Shown piece after piece: positions 31,226 through 40,899 of a stretch of 63,838 nt of DNA. The DNA is from Microbacterium sp. (lineage in GTDB: Bacteria; Actinomycetota; Actinomycetes; Actinomycetales; Microbacteriaceae): the NCBI GenBank assembly GCA_029239635.1, contig JARBUN010000017.1, forward strand, positions 1-63,838, written 5' to 3'. A model generated the notes under the pieces. The model worked only from the letters and a program-made list of their open reading frames with translations. It made no database searches and was not told the DNA's origin. Position 1 is the stretch's first letter. Every line of letters starts with the position of its first letter. Position numbers and translations under genes: made by a program.

Positions 31226-32976
31226 GTCGTCGCTTTCGGATCGGGGGAAGGCGCCGGCGCCACGAGGCGCACAGCGAACGGAGGGAGGTCGAGAGGGATG
31301 CCGTCGACCTCGCCGCTGCGGGATCGGCCGGAAAGGTCGCCGATGAGCGTTCCCGCTTCGAGCGGAAGGGCCACGAGCCCGGAATGCAGGTCGACGAGCG
31401 GCTCGCCGACCGTGGTCGAGGATCCCACCGACGCGAGGACCTCCCCGGAGGGGGTGAGGCGCCCGGTCTCGGCATCCGTCGCTCCGCGGGGGCCGATCAA
31501 CTCGAGCGCGGTGACGCGGGAGACGCCCTCGGCGATCAGCACCGCGAGGGTGGCCAACAACCACGCGGCGGCGAAGTCGTCGTGCTGGCGAGGATCGACC
31601 GACTCGGGGTCGCGGCCCAGCCGATCGATGCGCCGACCCTGGCGGTAGAGCGATCGACGCGGTCGGAGAGTGAGCGCGCCGATCCCCACCGGTCGCCCTC
31701 CGCCCAGGCGTCGGGCGGTGCCGATCATCGCGGGCACCGCCTCGGTCGTCTCGATGATCGAGTGCTCGAACCCGTCGTGCACCTGCGGGTTGAGGCTGAA
31801 CGTCACCTCGTCCGCCCCCGCGGGATCGGGTTCGCCGCGGTTGAGCTCGGCGAGGTTGTCGTCGGTGCCCACGATGAGCGCAGCCGAACCGAGCTCGGCG
31901 GCCAGCGCAGCATGCACCCGTGCGACCGCGCCGCTCTGCGTCACCGGGGCGTCGGCGGCGAAGACCAGCACCGCCCGCAGGGGCACTCGACGACGTCCGA
32001 GGCGTTCGCGAACGGCCTCGAGGCCCGCGGAGGCGTCGACGCCGAGGTGCAGGGCGAGTTCGACGGGCACGTCGTCGCACCGCTCGAGAGCGTCGAGGCC
32101 GCGGACTCCCCCCGCCTCGCAGACGACGTCGACCCGGACGTGATCCGCGTGCAACCCCGCGACGAGCGCCCGCACACCGTCGGCGTGCCGGGCGGAGGCG
32201 TCGGGTCCGAGCTGAACGCCGAGCGCCGGCCGCGGGCGCCGTGGCCCCGCATCGAGCCGGAGGCGGAAGTCGCCCGCCGGTGTCGTCGCGACGCCGGGGT
32301 CGGTCGGGGCCGGCCCGGTCACGCGCAGATCGACCGCCTGGCGGACGTGCTCCCCCTCGACGAGGCGGTACGGGTAGGGCAGCGCGAGCGGGCGACTGTA
32401 GGTCTTGAACGAGGCGTCCGACCAGTTGCGCTGATCCTCCGTCTCGAAGACGTCGCCCTCGAGGGTGAGATGCAGGCGCCGCCCCTCGTGGAGGTCGAGG
32501 GCGAGACCCGTGATCCCCGACCACGGCTGGTGCGGCGCGACCTCGCCCGGGAAGCGCGAGCGGGAGCGGGTGCCGTCGGCGTGGGTGAGGTCGACCGGAA
32601 CCCCGGACTGCGTGAGCGGGTGCAGGACGACGACACCCACCCGGTTCGTCTCGACCTCCCCCCGCACCGCCGCGTCGACCGCGAAGCGCAACCGGTCGCC
32701 GCCCGCGCGGAGTCGGGCCGTCGCTTCGACCGCACCGGTGGGGAAGACGTGCTGCGACCGCAGCTCGACGATCACCTCGTCCGCGTCATCACGGGTGATG
32801 CGCACCTCCCGGTCGCCGACGATCGTCCCCCAGGCGTCGTCGCGGACGACGAACTGGATGCCGCGCGCGACCTCCGTCCCGGCGTACCGCACGTGCGCGA
32901 GGTCGCCCGTCGGCGCGAGATCGAACTCCCACGCCCCGGCCGCCAGGCGCGTGGGCACCGTCTCGGTCTGCGTCAT
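31222..32976 (-). CDS. apnL: D-apionate lactonase
   Basis: A 584-residue protein. ApnL opens D-apionolactone to D-apionate. The identification rests on the family-type segment EDQRNWSDASFKTYSRPLALPYPY near residue 195, the TIM-barrel-like region that follows (about residues 260-490), and the neighbours apnO and oiaK. A C-terminal beta domain completes it. The ATG at 32976 is behind GGGAG. Its stop overlaps the RuBisCO-like gene start (ATGA). No signal peptide, so it acts in the cytoplasm. Confidence 0.85.
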   Translation of the reverse strand: MTQTETVPTRLAAGAWEFDLAPTGDLAHVRYAGTEVARGIQFVVRDDAWGTIVGDREVRITRDDADEVIVELRSQHVFPTGAVEATARLRAGGDRLRFAVDAAVRGEVETNRVGVVVLHPLTQSGVPVDLTHADGTRSRSRFPGEVAPHQPWSGITGLALDLHEGRRLHLTLEGDVFETEDQRNWSDASFKTYSRPLALPYPYRLVEGEHVRQAVDLRVTGPAPTDPGVATTPAGDFRLRLDAGPRRPRPALGVQLGPDASARHADGVRALVAGLHADHVRVDVVCEAGGVRGLDALERCDDVPVELALHLGVDASAGLEAVRERLGRRRVPLRAVLVFAADAPVTQSGAVARVHAALAAELGSAALIVGTDDNLAELNRGEPDPAGADEVTFSLNPQVHDGFEHSIIETTEAVPAMIGTARRLGGGRPVGIGALTLRPRRSLYRQGRRIDRLGRDPESVDPRQHDDFAAAWLLATLAVLIAEGVSRVTALELIGPRGATDAETGRLTPSGEVLASVGSSTTVGEPLVDLHSGLVALPLEAGTLIGDLSGRSRSGEVDGIPLDLPPFAVRLVAPAPSPDPKATT

Positions 32977-32999
32977 GCGTCCCGCTCCCCCTTCCGCGT

Positions 33000-33833
33000 T
33001 CAGTCGTTGACGATCTCGTCGACGCTGGCGGCGATCATCTCTTCGTCGAACACGCGCTTCCAGTCGTCCTTGAACAGGATGTCCTTCGCCGTGGCGATGG
33101 CCTTGAGGGCTCCGTCCGAGAACGGCGAGCCGATCTCGCCGAAGACGATGGCCAGCTCGACATTGACGTGACCGAGGATGAACGCACGCGCGGCCTCCGC
33201 GGGCACACCACGGCGGACGGCTTCGTCCATGGCCTCCTTGATGATCGTGACGCACGTGGCCGCGGTCGTCTCGGCGAGCACGGGCTCGAGAAGCACCATG
33301 TTCTCCACGGTGATGCGATGCGCGGTCAGGACGGGGGCGAAGAAGGCCCGCACCACGTCCTCGGCGCGGGCGTAGTCGGCCTCGTCGCCCGAGATGAGCG
33401 CGATGACGACGTCCTGCCGCGCAGCGACCCCGCCGAAGTAGTCGGTCTGCGCGACCGGGTCGGTCTCGGAATTGTTGAAGACCGACGGATGGCAGGGGTG
33501 GCAGGCGACGAAGCTGACGTCGTCGCGCGCGGGCAGATGCCCGGCGTAGGGTGCGGCGGCGTCGAGGACGATGAGCGTCGCCCCGGCCTTCATGAGCGGC
33601 ACGGCCTGCTCGGCGACGACGCCGATGCGGTTGTCCGGCACGGCGAGGATCACCACGTCGGCGACCGAGACGGCATCCGAGAGGCTCGTCGGTGTCGCGC
33701 CGCGCTCGGCCAGTCGGGCGATGCCGGCCTCGCTCGGCTCGACGAAGAGGAGGTCGTAGTCGGTCGTGAGGAGGTTGTCGGTGAGCCGAGAGCCCATCTT
33801 CCCTCCGGCGCCGACGAGGGCGATCGTGGTCAT
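33000..33833 (-). CDS. apnO: D-apionate oxidoisomerase
   Basis: A 277-residue NAD-dependent enzyme with an N-terminal Rossmann motif (LVGAGGKMGSRL) and an all-helical C-terminal domain (AAARAFILGHVNVELAIVFGEIGSPFSDGALKAI). ApnO converts D-apionate to 3-oxo-isoapionate by oxidation and isomerisation. Proteins of this type are often annotated as phosphogluconate dehydrogenase-like, but the neighbouring apnL, oiaK and RuBisCO-like genes support ApnO. The ATG at 33833 follows AGGGAAGAA. Confidence 0.85.
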   Translation of the reverse strand: MTTIALVGAGGKMGSRLTDNLLTTDYDLLFVEPSEAGIARLAERGATPTSLSDAVSVADVVILAVPDNRIGVVAEQAVPLMKAGATLIVLDAAAPYAGHLPARDDVSFVACHPCHPSVFNNSETDPVAQTDYFGGVAARQDVVIALISGDEADYARAEDVVRAFFAPVLTAHRITVENMVLLEPVLAETTAATCVTIIKEAMDEAVRRGVPAEAARAFILGHVNVELAIVFGEIGSPFSDGALKAIATAKDILFKDDWKRVFDEEMIAASVDEIVND

Positions 33834-33861
33834 TTCTTCCCTTTCTGGTTGTTCGTTCCCG

Positions 33862-35232
33862 TCACCGCGGAGAGTCCGCGACGAGGGCGTCGGCGCCCAG
33901 CTCGGCGAGCCGGACGAAGTAATCGGGCGCTCCCACACCGCCGCCCTTGAGGCACACCTCGAGCCCGTCGATACGCGGGTCGTCGCTGAGGGCCCGGCAC
34001 AGGGGCGCTCCGGGTGCGAGCCGTCGGAGAACGCGGAGGGCCCGGATGCCGAGCCCCCTCGCCACGTGACCGGAGGTGTCGCCGCCCGCGACGACGAGGC
34101 GTGACACGGCGGCGAGGTCGAGCGTGCGACGGGTGATGTCCGCGAGCGCGAGGGAGAGCTCTCCACCCGAGACGGGTCGGGCACCGGGGACGGGGGGCGG
34201 GGCGAAGACGAGGACACGCTCCGCCTCCGCCAGGGCACGCGCGGCGCGCTCGGCCACCGCGGACCGCGCTGCGTCGCCTCCGCTCGCGTCGGTGACGGCG
34301 ACGGGGTCGAGGTCGACGAGGGTGAAGCCCGCGGCGAGCGCGTGCTCGGCCTGCCGCTGGGTGGCCGGGGCGCGCGAGCCCGAGACCACCAGGGTCGGAC
34401 CCGGTGCACGGACGGCGGCTTCCGGAGCGCGGCCCCGCCGCTCCCACGCCGCGCCGAGGGCGTACTCCACACCCGACGAGCCGACGACCGCCACGGTCTC
34501 GCCCGCCTCGACGGAGCGGCTGAGGAGACGGTGCAGGGCGAGCCCCACCTGTCGCTGCGTGGCGGCGCCGTCGACATCGAAGAGCACGATCCCGTCGTGG
34601 TGATGAAGCGATGCATCGACGCGGGACGCGACCTCGTCATCCGCCCCGTCGAGCGCGGCGACGTCGACGAGCGCGGTCGGCAGGGCCGTCTGCGCGGAAA
34701 GGTGCACGCGCAGGTCGGCCTCGGTCATGGGCGTGATGGGGTGCACCGTCATCGCGGGATGCCGATCGAGCCGGTAGACGTCGCCGTCGAAGGTCGCGAA
34801 GAGCGTCCCGAACGCCGTCCACCGTCCCAGCTGAGGGACGCCGACGACCAGCGGTACCGCCATCTCTCCACCGCCGACCGCCGCGCGCAGGATCTCCGTC
34901 GCGCGACCGATGCTGCCGATACGGGGTGAGGAATCGAACGTCGAGCACATCTTGTAGTGCAGCAGCGGTGCGCCGAGACGCGCGAGGGCGTCCAGGACCG
35001 GGGGGAGCTCGGCATCCATCTCCTCCGGCGACATCGTCCGGCCCACGCCGGCCACGCCCACCGCACGGACATCGCCGTGTGCGGCGATCTCCTCGGGGGT
35101 CGGCGGCTCGAGGAACAGCAGCGTCGCGAGCCCCATATCCTCCAGGGTCTCCATGACGTCGGTGGATCCTGTGAAGTCGTCGCCGTAGAAGGTGACGACG
35201 AGCCCCTCGGCGGGAGGGTGCGGCGCGGTCAT
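33862..35232 (-). CDS. oiaK: 3-oxo-isoapionate kinase (DUF1537 four-carbon acid sugar kinase family)
   Basis: A 456-residue kinase. The N-terminal sugar-binding domain starts with TFYGDDFTGSTDVMETL, and the C-terminal nucleotide-binding domain contains VVAGGDTSGHVARGLGI and LCLKGGGVGAPDYF-type segments. It phosphorylates 3-oxo-isoapionate with ATP to make the substrate of the RuBisCO-like enzyme. Other DUF1537 kinases act on threonate or erythronate; the operon context decides for OiaK. The start overlaps the stop of the transporter permease (ATGA). Confidence 0.85.
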   Translation of the reverse strand: MTAPHPPAEGLVVTFYGDDFTGSTDVMETLEDMGLATLLFLEPPTPEEIAAHGDVRAVGVAGVGRTMSPEEMDAELPPVLDALARLGAPLLHYKMCSTFDSSPRIGSIGRATEILRAAVGGGEMAVPLVVGVPQLGRWTAFGTLFATFDGDVYRLDRHPAMTVHPITPMTEADLRVHLSAQTALPTALVDVAALDGADDEVASRVDASLHHHDGIVLFDVDGAATQRQVGLALHRLLSRSVEAGETVAVVGSSGVEYALGAAWERRGRAPEAAVRAPGPTLVVSGSRAPATQRQAEHALAAGFTLVDLDPVAVTDASGGDAARSAVAERAARALAEAERVLVFAPPPVPGARPVSGGELSLALADITRRTLDLAAVSRLVVAGGDTSGHVARGLGIRALRVLRRLAPGAPLCRALSDDPRIDGLEVCLKGGGVGAPDYFVRLAELGADALVADSPR

Positions 35233-36215
35233 GCGTCGGTCCTCTCCGACATGACGACCCGGCGCGTGAGCTTCTCGAGTCGGCCGGTGCGCAGGGCGTC
35301 GATGAAGACCGCGAGGAGGATGATGCACGCCTGGATCATGGGCGTGACGTACAGGTCGACCTGCAGGAACTGCAGGCCCGTCTGAATGAGCTGGATGAGC
35401 AGAGCACCGACGACGGTCCCGGGGAACACCGACCCGCGTCCTCCGAACAGACTCGTCCCGCCCAGCACGGCCGCCGCGATCGCGTCGAACTCGTCGCCCG
35501 AGCCGAAGCCCGGGGCAGCCGTCCGCAGCTGCGTCATCGCGACGAAGGCCGCGAGTCCGGTCAGCGCACCGGCGACGACGTAGACGGTGAAGAGCACGCG
35601 ACGAACCGGGATGCCGGCCCGCTCGGCCGCCGCGCGATCCTCGCCTGTGGCGAGGAGCTGACGACCGAACGGCGTCCGCGTGACCACCAGGTGGGCGATG
35701 AGGACCACGAGCGCGAAGATCCACACCGGAAGCGGGATACCGAGGATCGGCTCCGAGCCGAGTCGGGTGATCACGTCGGGGTAGTTGACCTCCCTCGACT
35801 GCGACAGGCCGAGGCCCGCACCACGGAACACGGTGAGCATCGCCAGCGTGACGATGAACGGCACCAGCCGAAGGAAGGAGATCGCGAAACCGTTGACCGC
35901 GCCGAGGACCACGCCGACCCCGACCGCGAGGAGCGGGACGACGAAGACGGGCAGGGCGGCGGCGTTGATGACCTGGCCGACGATGACAGCGGTGAGATAC
36001 AGCATCGAGCCCACCGAGAGGTCGATACCGGCCGTCATGAGAACGAGCGTCATGCCGACCGCGACGATTCCGATGTACGCGGTGCTGCGCGCGACGTTCG
36101 CGAGCGTCTGCAGGTCGAAGAAGCGCGGATCCAGGAGCGAGAAGACGACGAACACCACCACGAGGAGGATGATCGGCACGTTGGCCAGGGCGAGCTGGCG
36201 CAGTCTCTGGGTCAT
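35229..36215 (-). CDS. ABC sugar transporter permease (RbsC-like)
   Basis: A 328-residue inner-membrane protein with about eight to ten helices, of the RbsC/BPD_transp_2 family. The recognisable parts are GIVAVGMTLVLMTAGIDLSVGSML and GTSLFGGRGSVFPGTVVGALL. It forms a heterodimeric channel with the second permease (37783-38892). It is coupled by ATGA overlaps to oiaK on one side and to the ATPase on the other, which ties the transporter to apionate catabolism. Confidence 0.92.
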   Translation of the reverse strand: MTQRLRQLALANVPIILLVVVFVVFSLLDPRFFDLQTLANVARSTAYIGIVAVGMTLVLMTAGIDLSVGSMLYLTAVIVGQVINAAALPVFVVPLLAVGVGVVLGAVNGFAISFLRLVPFIVTLAMLTVFRGAGLGLSQSREVNYPDVITRLGSEPILGIPLPVWIFALVVLIAHLVVTRTPFGRQLLATGEDRAAAERAGIPVRRVLFTVYVVAGALTGLAAFVAMTQLRTAAPGFGSGDEFDAIAAAVLGGTSLFGGRGSVFPGTVVGALLIQLIQTGLQFLQVDLYVTPMIQACIILLAVFIDALRTGRLEKLTRRVVMSERTDA

Positions 36216-37786
36216 CGCGTGATCTCCTCGTCGAGGGGGGCGGGCACGGCGGGGCCGGGGTCGGCCGGGAGCGGGACCTCGGCGGCCGTCTCCCCGAACG
36301 CGGCGCCCAGGATGCGGCGCGCGTCGAAGTCCTGACGGGTGAACGAGCCGACCAGGCGACCCATGCGCATCACGAGGATGCGGTCGCAGATGCCGATGAG
36401 CTCGGGCAGCTCGGACGAGATGACGAGCACCGCGGTTCCGGCGTCGGCCAGCTCGAGGGTCGTGCGGTAGACCTCGTACTGGGCGCCCACGTCGACACCT
36501 CGCGTGGGCTCATCGAGGATGAACACGCGCGGCCTGGTCAGCAACCACTTCGCGATCACGACCTTCTGCTGGTTCCCGCCCGAGAGCGAGCGCACGGGTG
36601 CGCGGTCGAGGTCGGCGGACTTCAGGCGCAGGCCGTCGGTGACCTCGGCGACGTCGCGAGAGAGAGCGCGGCGTCGCACGGGCCCCAGCACTCCCCCGGC
36701 CCATCGTGTCAGCGACGGCAGAGCCGCGTTGGTGAGCACCGGCGAGTCCATGAGCAGCCCCTCGCCGCGCCGGTCCTCGGTCACGAAGGCCAGGCCGCGG
36801 GCGATGCGCCCCCGGGTCGAGTGCCCGGACAGGTCGTCACCGTCGACCCGTACGGTGCCGTGGTCGGCGGGGTCCAGTCCGTAGATCATGCGTGCCAGCT
36901 CGGTCCGCCCGGCGCCCATCAGGCCGAACAGTCCCACGACCTCGCCCTCGTGGACGGTGAGGTCGATGGCATCCACGACGCCCTTCGCCGAGAGGTCGCC
37001 GACCTCGAGGACGGGCGTGTCCGTCGCCGCTCCCCCGCGCCGGGGGAACCGATCGTCGAGGGTGCGGCCGACCATGAGCGTGATGACCTCGCTCACGGGG
37101 AGCTCGGCCTGCGGGCGCACGTCGACGAGCGCCCCGTCGCGCATGATGGCGATGCGGTCCGACAACCGCTCGATGTCCTCGAGGATGTGCGAGACGTAGA
37201 TGATCGAGGTCCCGGCCGCGGTGAGCGATCCGATGAGCTCGAACAGACGCGCGGTCTCGCGCGAGGTGAGCGAGGTCGTGGGCTCGTCGAGGATGACCAG
37301 CTTCGGCGACCCCGCCGCGGCCTTCGCGATCTCGAGCATCTGACGCTGGCCGGGGCTCAGATCCTCGACGAGGGTGGATGCCGAGAACGGCAGGTCCATG
37401 AGCGCGAGGGCTTCCTCGGCCCGGGCGCGAGCCGCGCGACGATCGGTGAAGACGCCGAGCCGGCGCGGCGAGTCGGTGAGGAACATGTTGTCGGCCACGG
37501 TGAGCGGGGCGAACAGGTTGAGTTCCTGGTGCACGTGGGCGATGCCCGCGCGGCGCGCCTCGGCCGGACTGTGCGGCTCGTATAGGACGTCATCGACGAA
37601 GAGCCTCCCCTCGTCGGGGCGGAGGACGCCGCCGACGATGTTCATGAGCGTGCTCTTGCCGGCACCGTTCTCGCCGACGAGTCCGAGGACCTCGCCCGGA
37701 GCGATCTCCAGCGAGATGCCCTTGTTCACGGGCACGCCGTAGAAGCTGTGCGACACCCCGTCGATGCGTAGGCGGGACGCGGTCAT
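36212..37786 (-). CDS. ABC sugar transporter ATP-binding protein (RbsA-like)
   Basis: A 524-residue protein with two fused ATPase domains. The first has a full Walker A (GENGAGKST), signature LSPGQRQ and LDEPTTSL. The second has the degenerate Walker A normal for the family (GLMGAGRTE), signature LSGGNQQ and LDEPTRGVD. It powers uptake of a monosaccharide or sugar acid, probably apiose or apionate. The last 25 residues are a Pro/Ala-rich tail. Both ends overlap the flanking permease genes by four bases. Confidence 0.94.
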   Translation of the reverse strand: MTASRLRIDGVSHSFYGVPVNKGISLEIAPGEVLGLVGENGAGKSTLMNIVGGVLRPDEGRLFVDDVLYEPHSPAEARRAGIAHVHQELNLFAPLTVADNMFLTDSPRRLGVFTDRRAARARAEEALALMDLPFSASTLVEDLSPGQRQMLEIAKAAAGSPKLVILDEPTTSLTSRETARLFELIGSLTAAGTSIIYVSHILEDIERLSDRIAIMRDGALVDVRPQAELPVSEVITLMVGRTLDDRFPRRGGAATDTPVLEVGDLSAKGVVDAIDLTVHEGEVVGLFGLMGAGRTELARMIYGLDPADHGTVRVDGDDLSGHSTRGRIARGLAFVTEDRRGEGLLMDSPVLTNAALPSLTRWAGGVLGPVRRRALSRDVAEVTDGLRLKSADLDRAPVRSLSGGNQQKVVIAKWLLTRPRVFILDEPTRGVDVGAQYEVYRTTLELADAGTAVLVISSELPELIGICDRILVMRMGRLVGSFTRQDFDARRILGAAFGETAAEVPLPADPGPAVPAPLDEEITR

Positions 37787-38892
37787 CGGGCACCGCCCAG
37801 AAGCCGGGTCCGGGCCACGTCGAGGAGGGCGGCCGCCACGATGACGAGCCCCTTCACGATGAAGACGACCGTGAACGGCAGGTTCAGCAGGTTCAGGCTG
37901 TTGGAGAGGACGACGAAGAACAGCGCCCCCAGGGCGGCTCCGAGGACCGATCCCTTCCCGCCGAACAGCGACACCCCGCCGATCACGGCCGCTCCGATGA
38001 CGTCGAGGAGGAGGTCGTCCGCGAGAGTCGGACGTCCGGCCTCCAGCCGCGCGGAGTAGAGCAGACCGCCGACCGTGGCGAACACGCCGGAGAGCGCGTA
38101 GGCCGTGACGACGACGCGCTTGTACGGCACGCCCGAGATGATGGCCGCGTCCCGGTTGGTCCCGGCGGCGTAGAGCCATCCGCCGAAGGGCGTGCGCCCC
38201 AGGAGGTAGTGCGCCGCGATCCCCAGCGCGACGGCGATGAGGGCGGGCACCGTCAGGGCACCCCAGAGCGAGGCCTGGCCGATCGCGACGTAGTCGTCGG
38301 GGAGGTTCGCGACGTTCTCGCTGCGGGTGAGCCACACGGCCACCGCGCTGAACAGCAGCATCGTGGCGAGGGTCACCATGAACGGCGGCATCCGGAGTCG
38401 GGCGATGGCCAGCCCGTTCAGCGACCCGAGCAGCGCCCCGATGACCACGACGATGAGAAGGGCGAACAGGATGCCGGGCCACCCGCCGCCGAGCGGTCCT
38501 CCGTCCGGGCCGATCACCGTGTTCCACAGCACCGAGTTCTGGAACAGCGTGGGCTCGAGCGCCCGCGACACCAGCAGCGCGCCCACCGTGTTGGTGAGAT
38601 TGATGACGGCCGTCTGCGCGAGATCGATCCCGGCCAGCACGAGGACGAACGTCTGCCCGATCACGATGATCGCCAGGGGCCAGAAGTTGGACAGGACGTT
38701 GATCATGTTGCGCTCGGACAACAGGCCTCGAGCGAAGGGCGCCATCGCGAGGATGAAGACGACGATGAGGATCGCGACGAAGCCTTCGCCGGCGAGGAGC
38801 CGACGAAGGAGCGCCCGAGATCGTGGCGGCGGCGCCTGGCCGCTCGACGACGGGGTCGTCGAGGCGGCCGGGGTGGGGGTGGTGGTCGACAC
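37783..38892 (-). CDS. ABC sugar transporter permease (RbsC-like), second copy
   Basis: A 369-residue permease of the same family as its neighbour, with IVIGQTFVLVLAGIDLAQTAVINLTNTVGALL in the middle and GAAVIGGVSLFGGKGSVLGAALGALFFVVL near the C-terminus. About 30 Ser/Thr/Pro-rich residues precede the first helix. The start is a GTG at 38892 with GGAAGGAG nine bases upstream. Two different permeases per transporter is less common than the RbsC homodimer. Confidence 0.9.
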   Translation of the reverse strand: MSTTTPTPAASTTPSSSGQAPPPRSRALLRRLLAGEGFVAILIVVFILAMAPFARGLLSERNMINVLSNFWPLAIIVIGQTFVLVLAGIDLAQTAVINLTNTVGALLVSRALEPTLFQNSVLWNTVIGPDGGPLGGGWPGILFALLIVVVIGALLGSLNGLAIARLRMPPFMVTLATMLLFSAVAVWLTRSENVANLPDDYVAIGQASLWGALTVPALIAVALGIAAHYLLGRTPFGGWLYAAGTNRDAAIISGVPYKRVVVTAYALSGVFATVGGLLYSARLEAGRPTLADDLLLDVIGAAVIGGVSLFGGKGSVLGAALGALFFVVLSNSLNLLNLPFTVVFIVKGLVIVAAALLDVARTRLLGGAR

Positions 38893-38924
38893 GAGCGGGC
38901 GCTCCTTCCTGGTCGGTGGCGGGG

Positions 38925-39992
38925 TCAGCTGGCGGGCGGGGTGATGACGCAGCCCCACATGTCCTGGGAGCGGTCGGCGAAGTTGCTCGCGGTGAGGGCG
39001 AATCCGGGGTCGACGATCGTCTCGTCGGGATCGGTCTCGCCCTTCTCGATCGCCGCGCCCAGGGCGCTCAGCATCGCGGAGGCCTCCGAGAACAGGTCCT
39101 GAACGCCCGTCGCGTCGACGTAGCCCGACTCGATCAGGCCGCACGCGCGGTTGTCGCCGTCGAGACCGCCCATGATGACGTGTCCCTCCTGGCCCACCGG
39201 CTTCCACTTGCCGAGCGGCTCGAGCACCGCCTGGATCTGCGGGAACAGGAAATCGCTCGAGGTGAAGAGGACGTCGACGTTCGGGTTCGCCTGCAGGGCT
39301 GCCTGCAGGTTGGACTGTCCGGTGGCGGCATCCCAGTTGGTCTGCACCTCGATCGGGGCGAGGAACAGGTCGGGGTTGGCCTCGATGACGTCCATGAACC
39401 CGTTGCGCCGCTGGACGGCGTTCTGGTCGCTGAGGTTTCCGACCATCACGAGCGGCTGCACCTTGCGTCCGAGTTTCGCGGCTTCATCGGCGAGGTACTG
39501 GACGGTCTGGGCGGCGACGTCGCGGTTGTCGGCGACCGAGATGATCGCCGCGCCGTCCTCGGATGCCGGCGGACGGTTGAAGATCCCGATCGGGATGTCG
39601 GCGTCGTTCGCTTCCTTGATGATGGTGTTCGCGCTGGAGCCGTCTTCCGGGATGACGATGATGCCGTCGACACCCTGCGTGATGCAGTCGCGCACCTGCT
39701 CGAGCTGACGGTTGGGGTCCTCGTTCGAGTTGTGCTCGATGACGGTGGCGTTGGCCGCGGCGAGCGAGTCGCCGATGGATGTGATCCCGGCGGCCCAGAA
39801 CTCCGTCTCGCTGCCCGAGAAGCCGAAGCAGATGCGCTTGCCGCTGAGGTCGGAGCCGACCTCGACGCTGATGTCCTGCTCGGCGGCGGCGGAGCTGCCG
39901 CCGGCACCTCCGCCGGTGGTGCCGCATGCGGTGAGAGCACCGACGAGGGCGAGCGCTGCCGTGGCAGCACCCAGTGCACGATAACGGATCAC
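38925..39992 (-). CDS. sugar ABC transporter substrate-binding lipoprotein (RbsB-like)
   Basis: A 355-residue exported lipoprotein. A signal peptide with lipobox LTAC places the acylated cysteine at about residue 23. The periplasmic-binding-protein-like domain shows ITQGVDGIIVIPEDGSSANTII and IPIGIFNRPP. It is expected to capture the sugar at the outer face of the membrane. The GTG at 39992 has AAGGAGG four bases upstream. It is the first gene of the eight-gene apionate operon; a candidate promoter (TTGCCA, 16 bases, CTACGT) lies about 55-80 bases upstream, within TTGGT/ACCAA half-sites. Confidence 0.92.
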   Translation of the reverse strand: MIRYRALGAATAALALVGALTACGTTGGGAGGSSAAAEQDISVEVGSDLSGKRICFGFSGSETEFWAAGITSIGDSLAAANATVIEHNSNEDPNRQLEQVRDCITQGVDGIIVIPEDGSSANTIIKEANDADIPIGIFNRPPASEDGAAIISVADNRDVAAQTVQYLADEAAKLGRKVQPLVMVGNLSDQNAVQRRNGFMDVIEANPDLFLAPIEVQTNWDAATGQSNLQAALQANPNVDVLFTSSDFLFPQIQAVLEPLGKWKPVGQEGHVIMGGLDGDNRACGLIESGYVDATGVQDLFSEASAMLSALGAAIEKGETDPDETIVDPGFALTASNFADRSQDMWGCVITPPAS

Positions 39993-40105
39993 GAGGCCTC
40001 CTTGACTCGGAATGCGGCAAACCAAAAGCGCCGCTGGTTCTGTCGAAACGTAGCGTTGGTTCCCGTCGATGGCAAGTTTTACCGACGATATGGCCATCGT
40101 GGAAC

Positions 40106-40117
40106 TTGGTATACCAA
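40106..40117. promoter_or_regulatory. FadR/GntR-type operator
   Basis: TTGGTATACCAA is a perfect 12-bp palindrome of the kind bound by FadR-branch GntR regulators. Related half-sites ACCAA (40021-40025) and TTGGT (40056-40060) occur in the same intergenic region, on either side of the likely promoter of the apionate operon. The GntR gene begins 63 bases downstream. Confidence 0.65.
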
Positions 40118-40179
40118 AAACACTGCTACCGTTTGGCTCGGCCATCATCGATGATGGAGGGAAAGCGAAAGCGAGAGTC

Positions 40180-40899
40180 ATGAGCGACTTCGGACCCCTG
40201 ACACGCCAACCGTCCCTGGCGACGCGCGTGTCGGACGAGCTGCTGGAAGCGATCGCCTCCGGGCGATTCCGCGCGGGCGAACGGCTGCCCAGTGAGCGCG
40301 AGATGAGCGAACGCTTCGGGGTCTCGCGAACGGTCGTCCGTGAGGCGATCCGCACCCTCTACGCCAAGGGGGTTCTCGAGGTCTCAGAGGGCCGGGGCAC
40401 CCAGATCGCGACCGTCTCGGCGAGCCGTGTCACCGAGGCCCTCGAGGTGTACCTGCGCGGTGCGCAGTCTCAGGACCTCCTCCACCCCGAGCACATCGCC
40501 GAGGTCCGCGAGACGTTGGAGACCCGCCTCGTGGAACTGGCGTGCGTCCGCGCGACCGACGACGACCTCGCCGCCATCTCGGCTGCCCACGAACGGATGG
40601 CGGCCGCCCGCGACGCCCAGACGGCGGCGGTCCACGACGCCGAGTTCCATCGGCTGCTCGCGCGCTCCACCCACAACGCCCTCATGCTCACGCTCATCGA
40701 GTCGATCAACTCCACGATGAAGGGCATCCGCTCGACGAGCCTGTCCACCGAGGGACGCCTGCCGATCGCGCTCGCCGAGCACGCCGCCATCCTCGACGCG
40801 GTCCGCACGCGCGATCCCGAAGCAGCGCGACGGGCGATGCGCCACCACCTCGACGGCTCCGAGCGCTACTACGACGCCGCGACCGAGGCATCCTCGTGA
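40180..40899 (+). CDS. FadR-family GntR transcriptional regulator
   Basis: A 239-residue regulator. Residues 10-75 form the winged helix-turn-helix (GRFRAGERLPSEREMSERFGVSRTVVREAIRTL), and the C-terminal FCD domain holds the metal/ligand site with the usual Asp and His residues (HDAEFHRLLARSTHN, then EHAAILDAV). It is divergent from the apionate operon and probably represses it until a pathway intermediate binds. The ATG at 40180 has only a weak GAGAG nearby. Confidence 0.9.
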   Translation: MSDFGPLTRQPSLATRVSDELLEAIASGRFRAGERLPSEREMSERFGVSRTVVREAIRTLYAKGVLEVSEGRGTQIATVSASRVTEALEVYLRGAQSQDLLHPEHIAEVRETLETRLVELACVRATDDDLAAISAAHERMAAARDAQTAAVHDAEFHRLLARSTHNALMLTLIESINSTMKGIRSTSLSTEGRLPIALAEHAAILDAVRTRDPEAARRAMRHHLDGSERYYDAATEASS

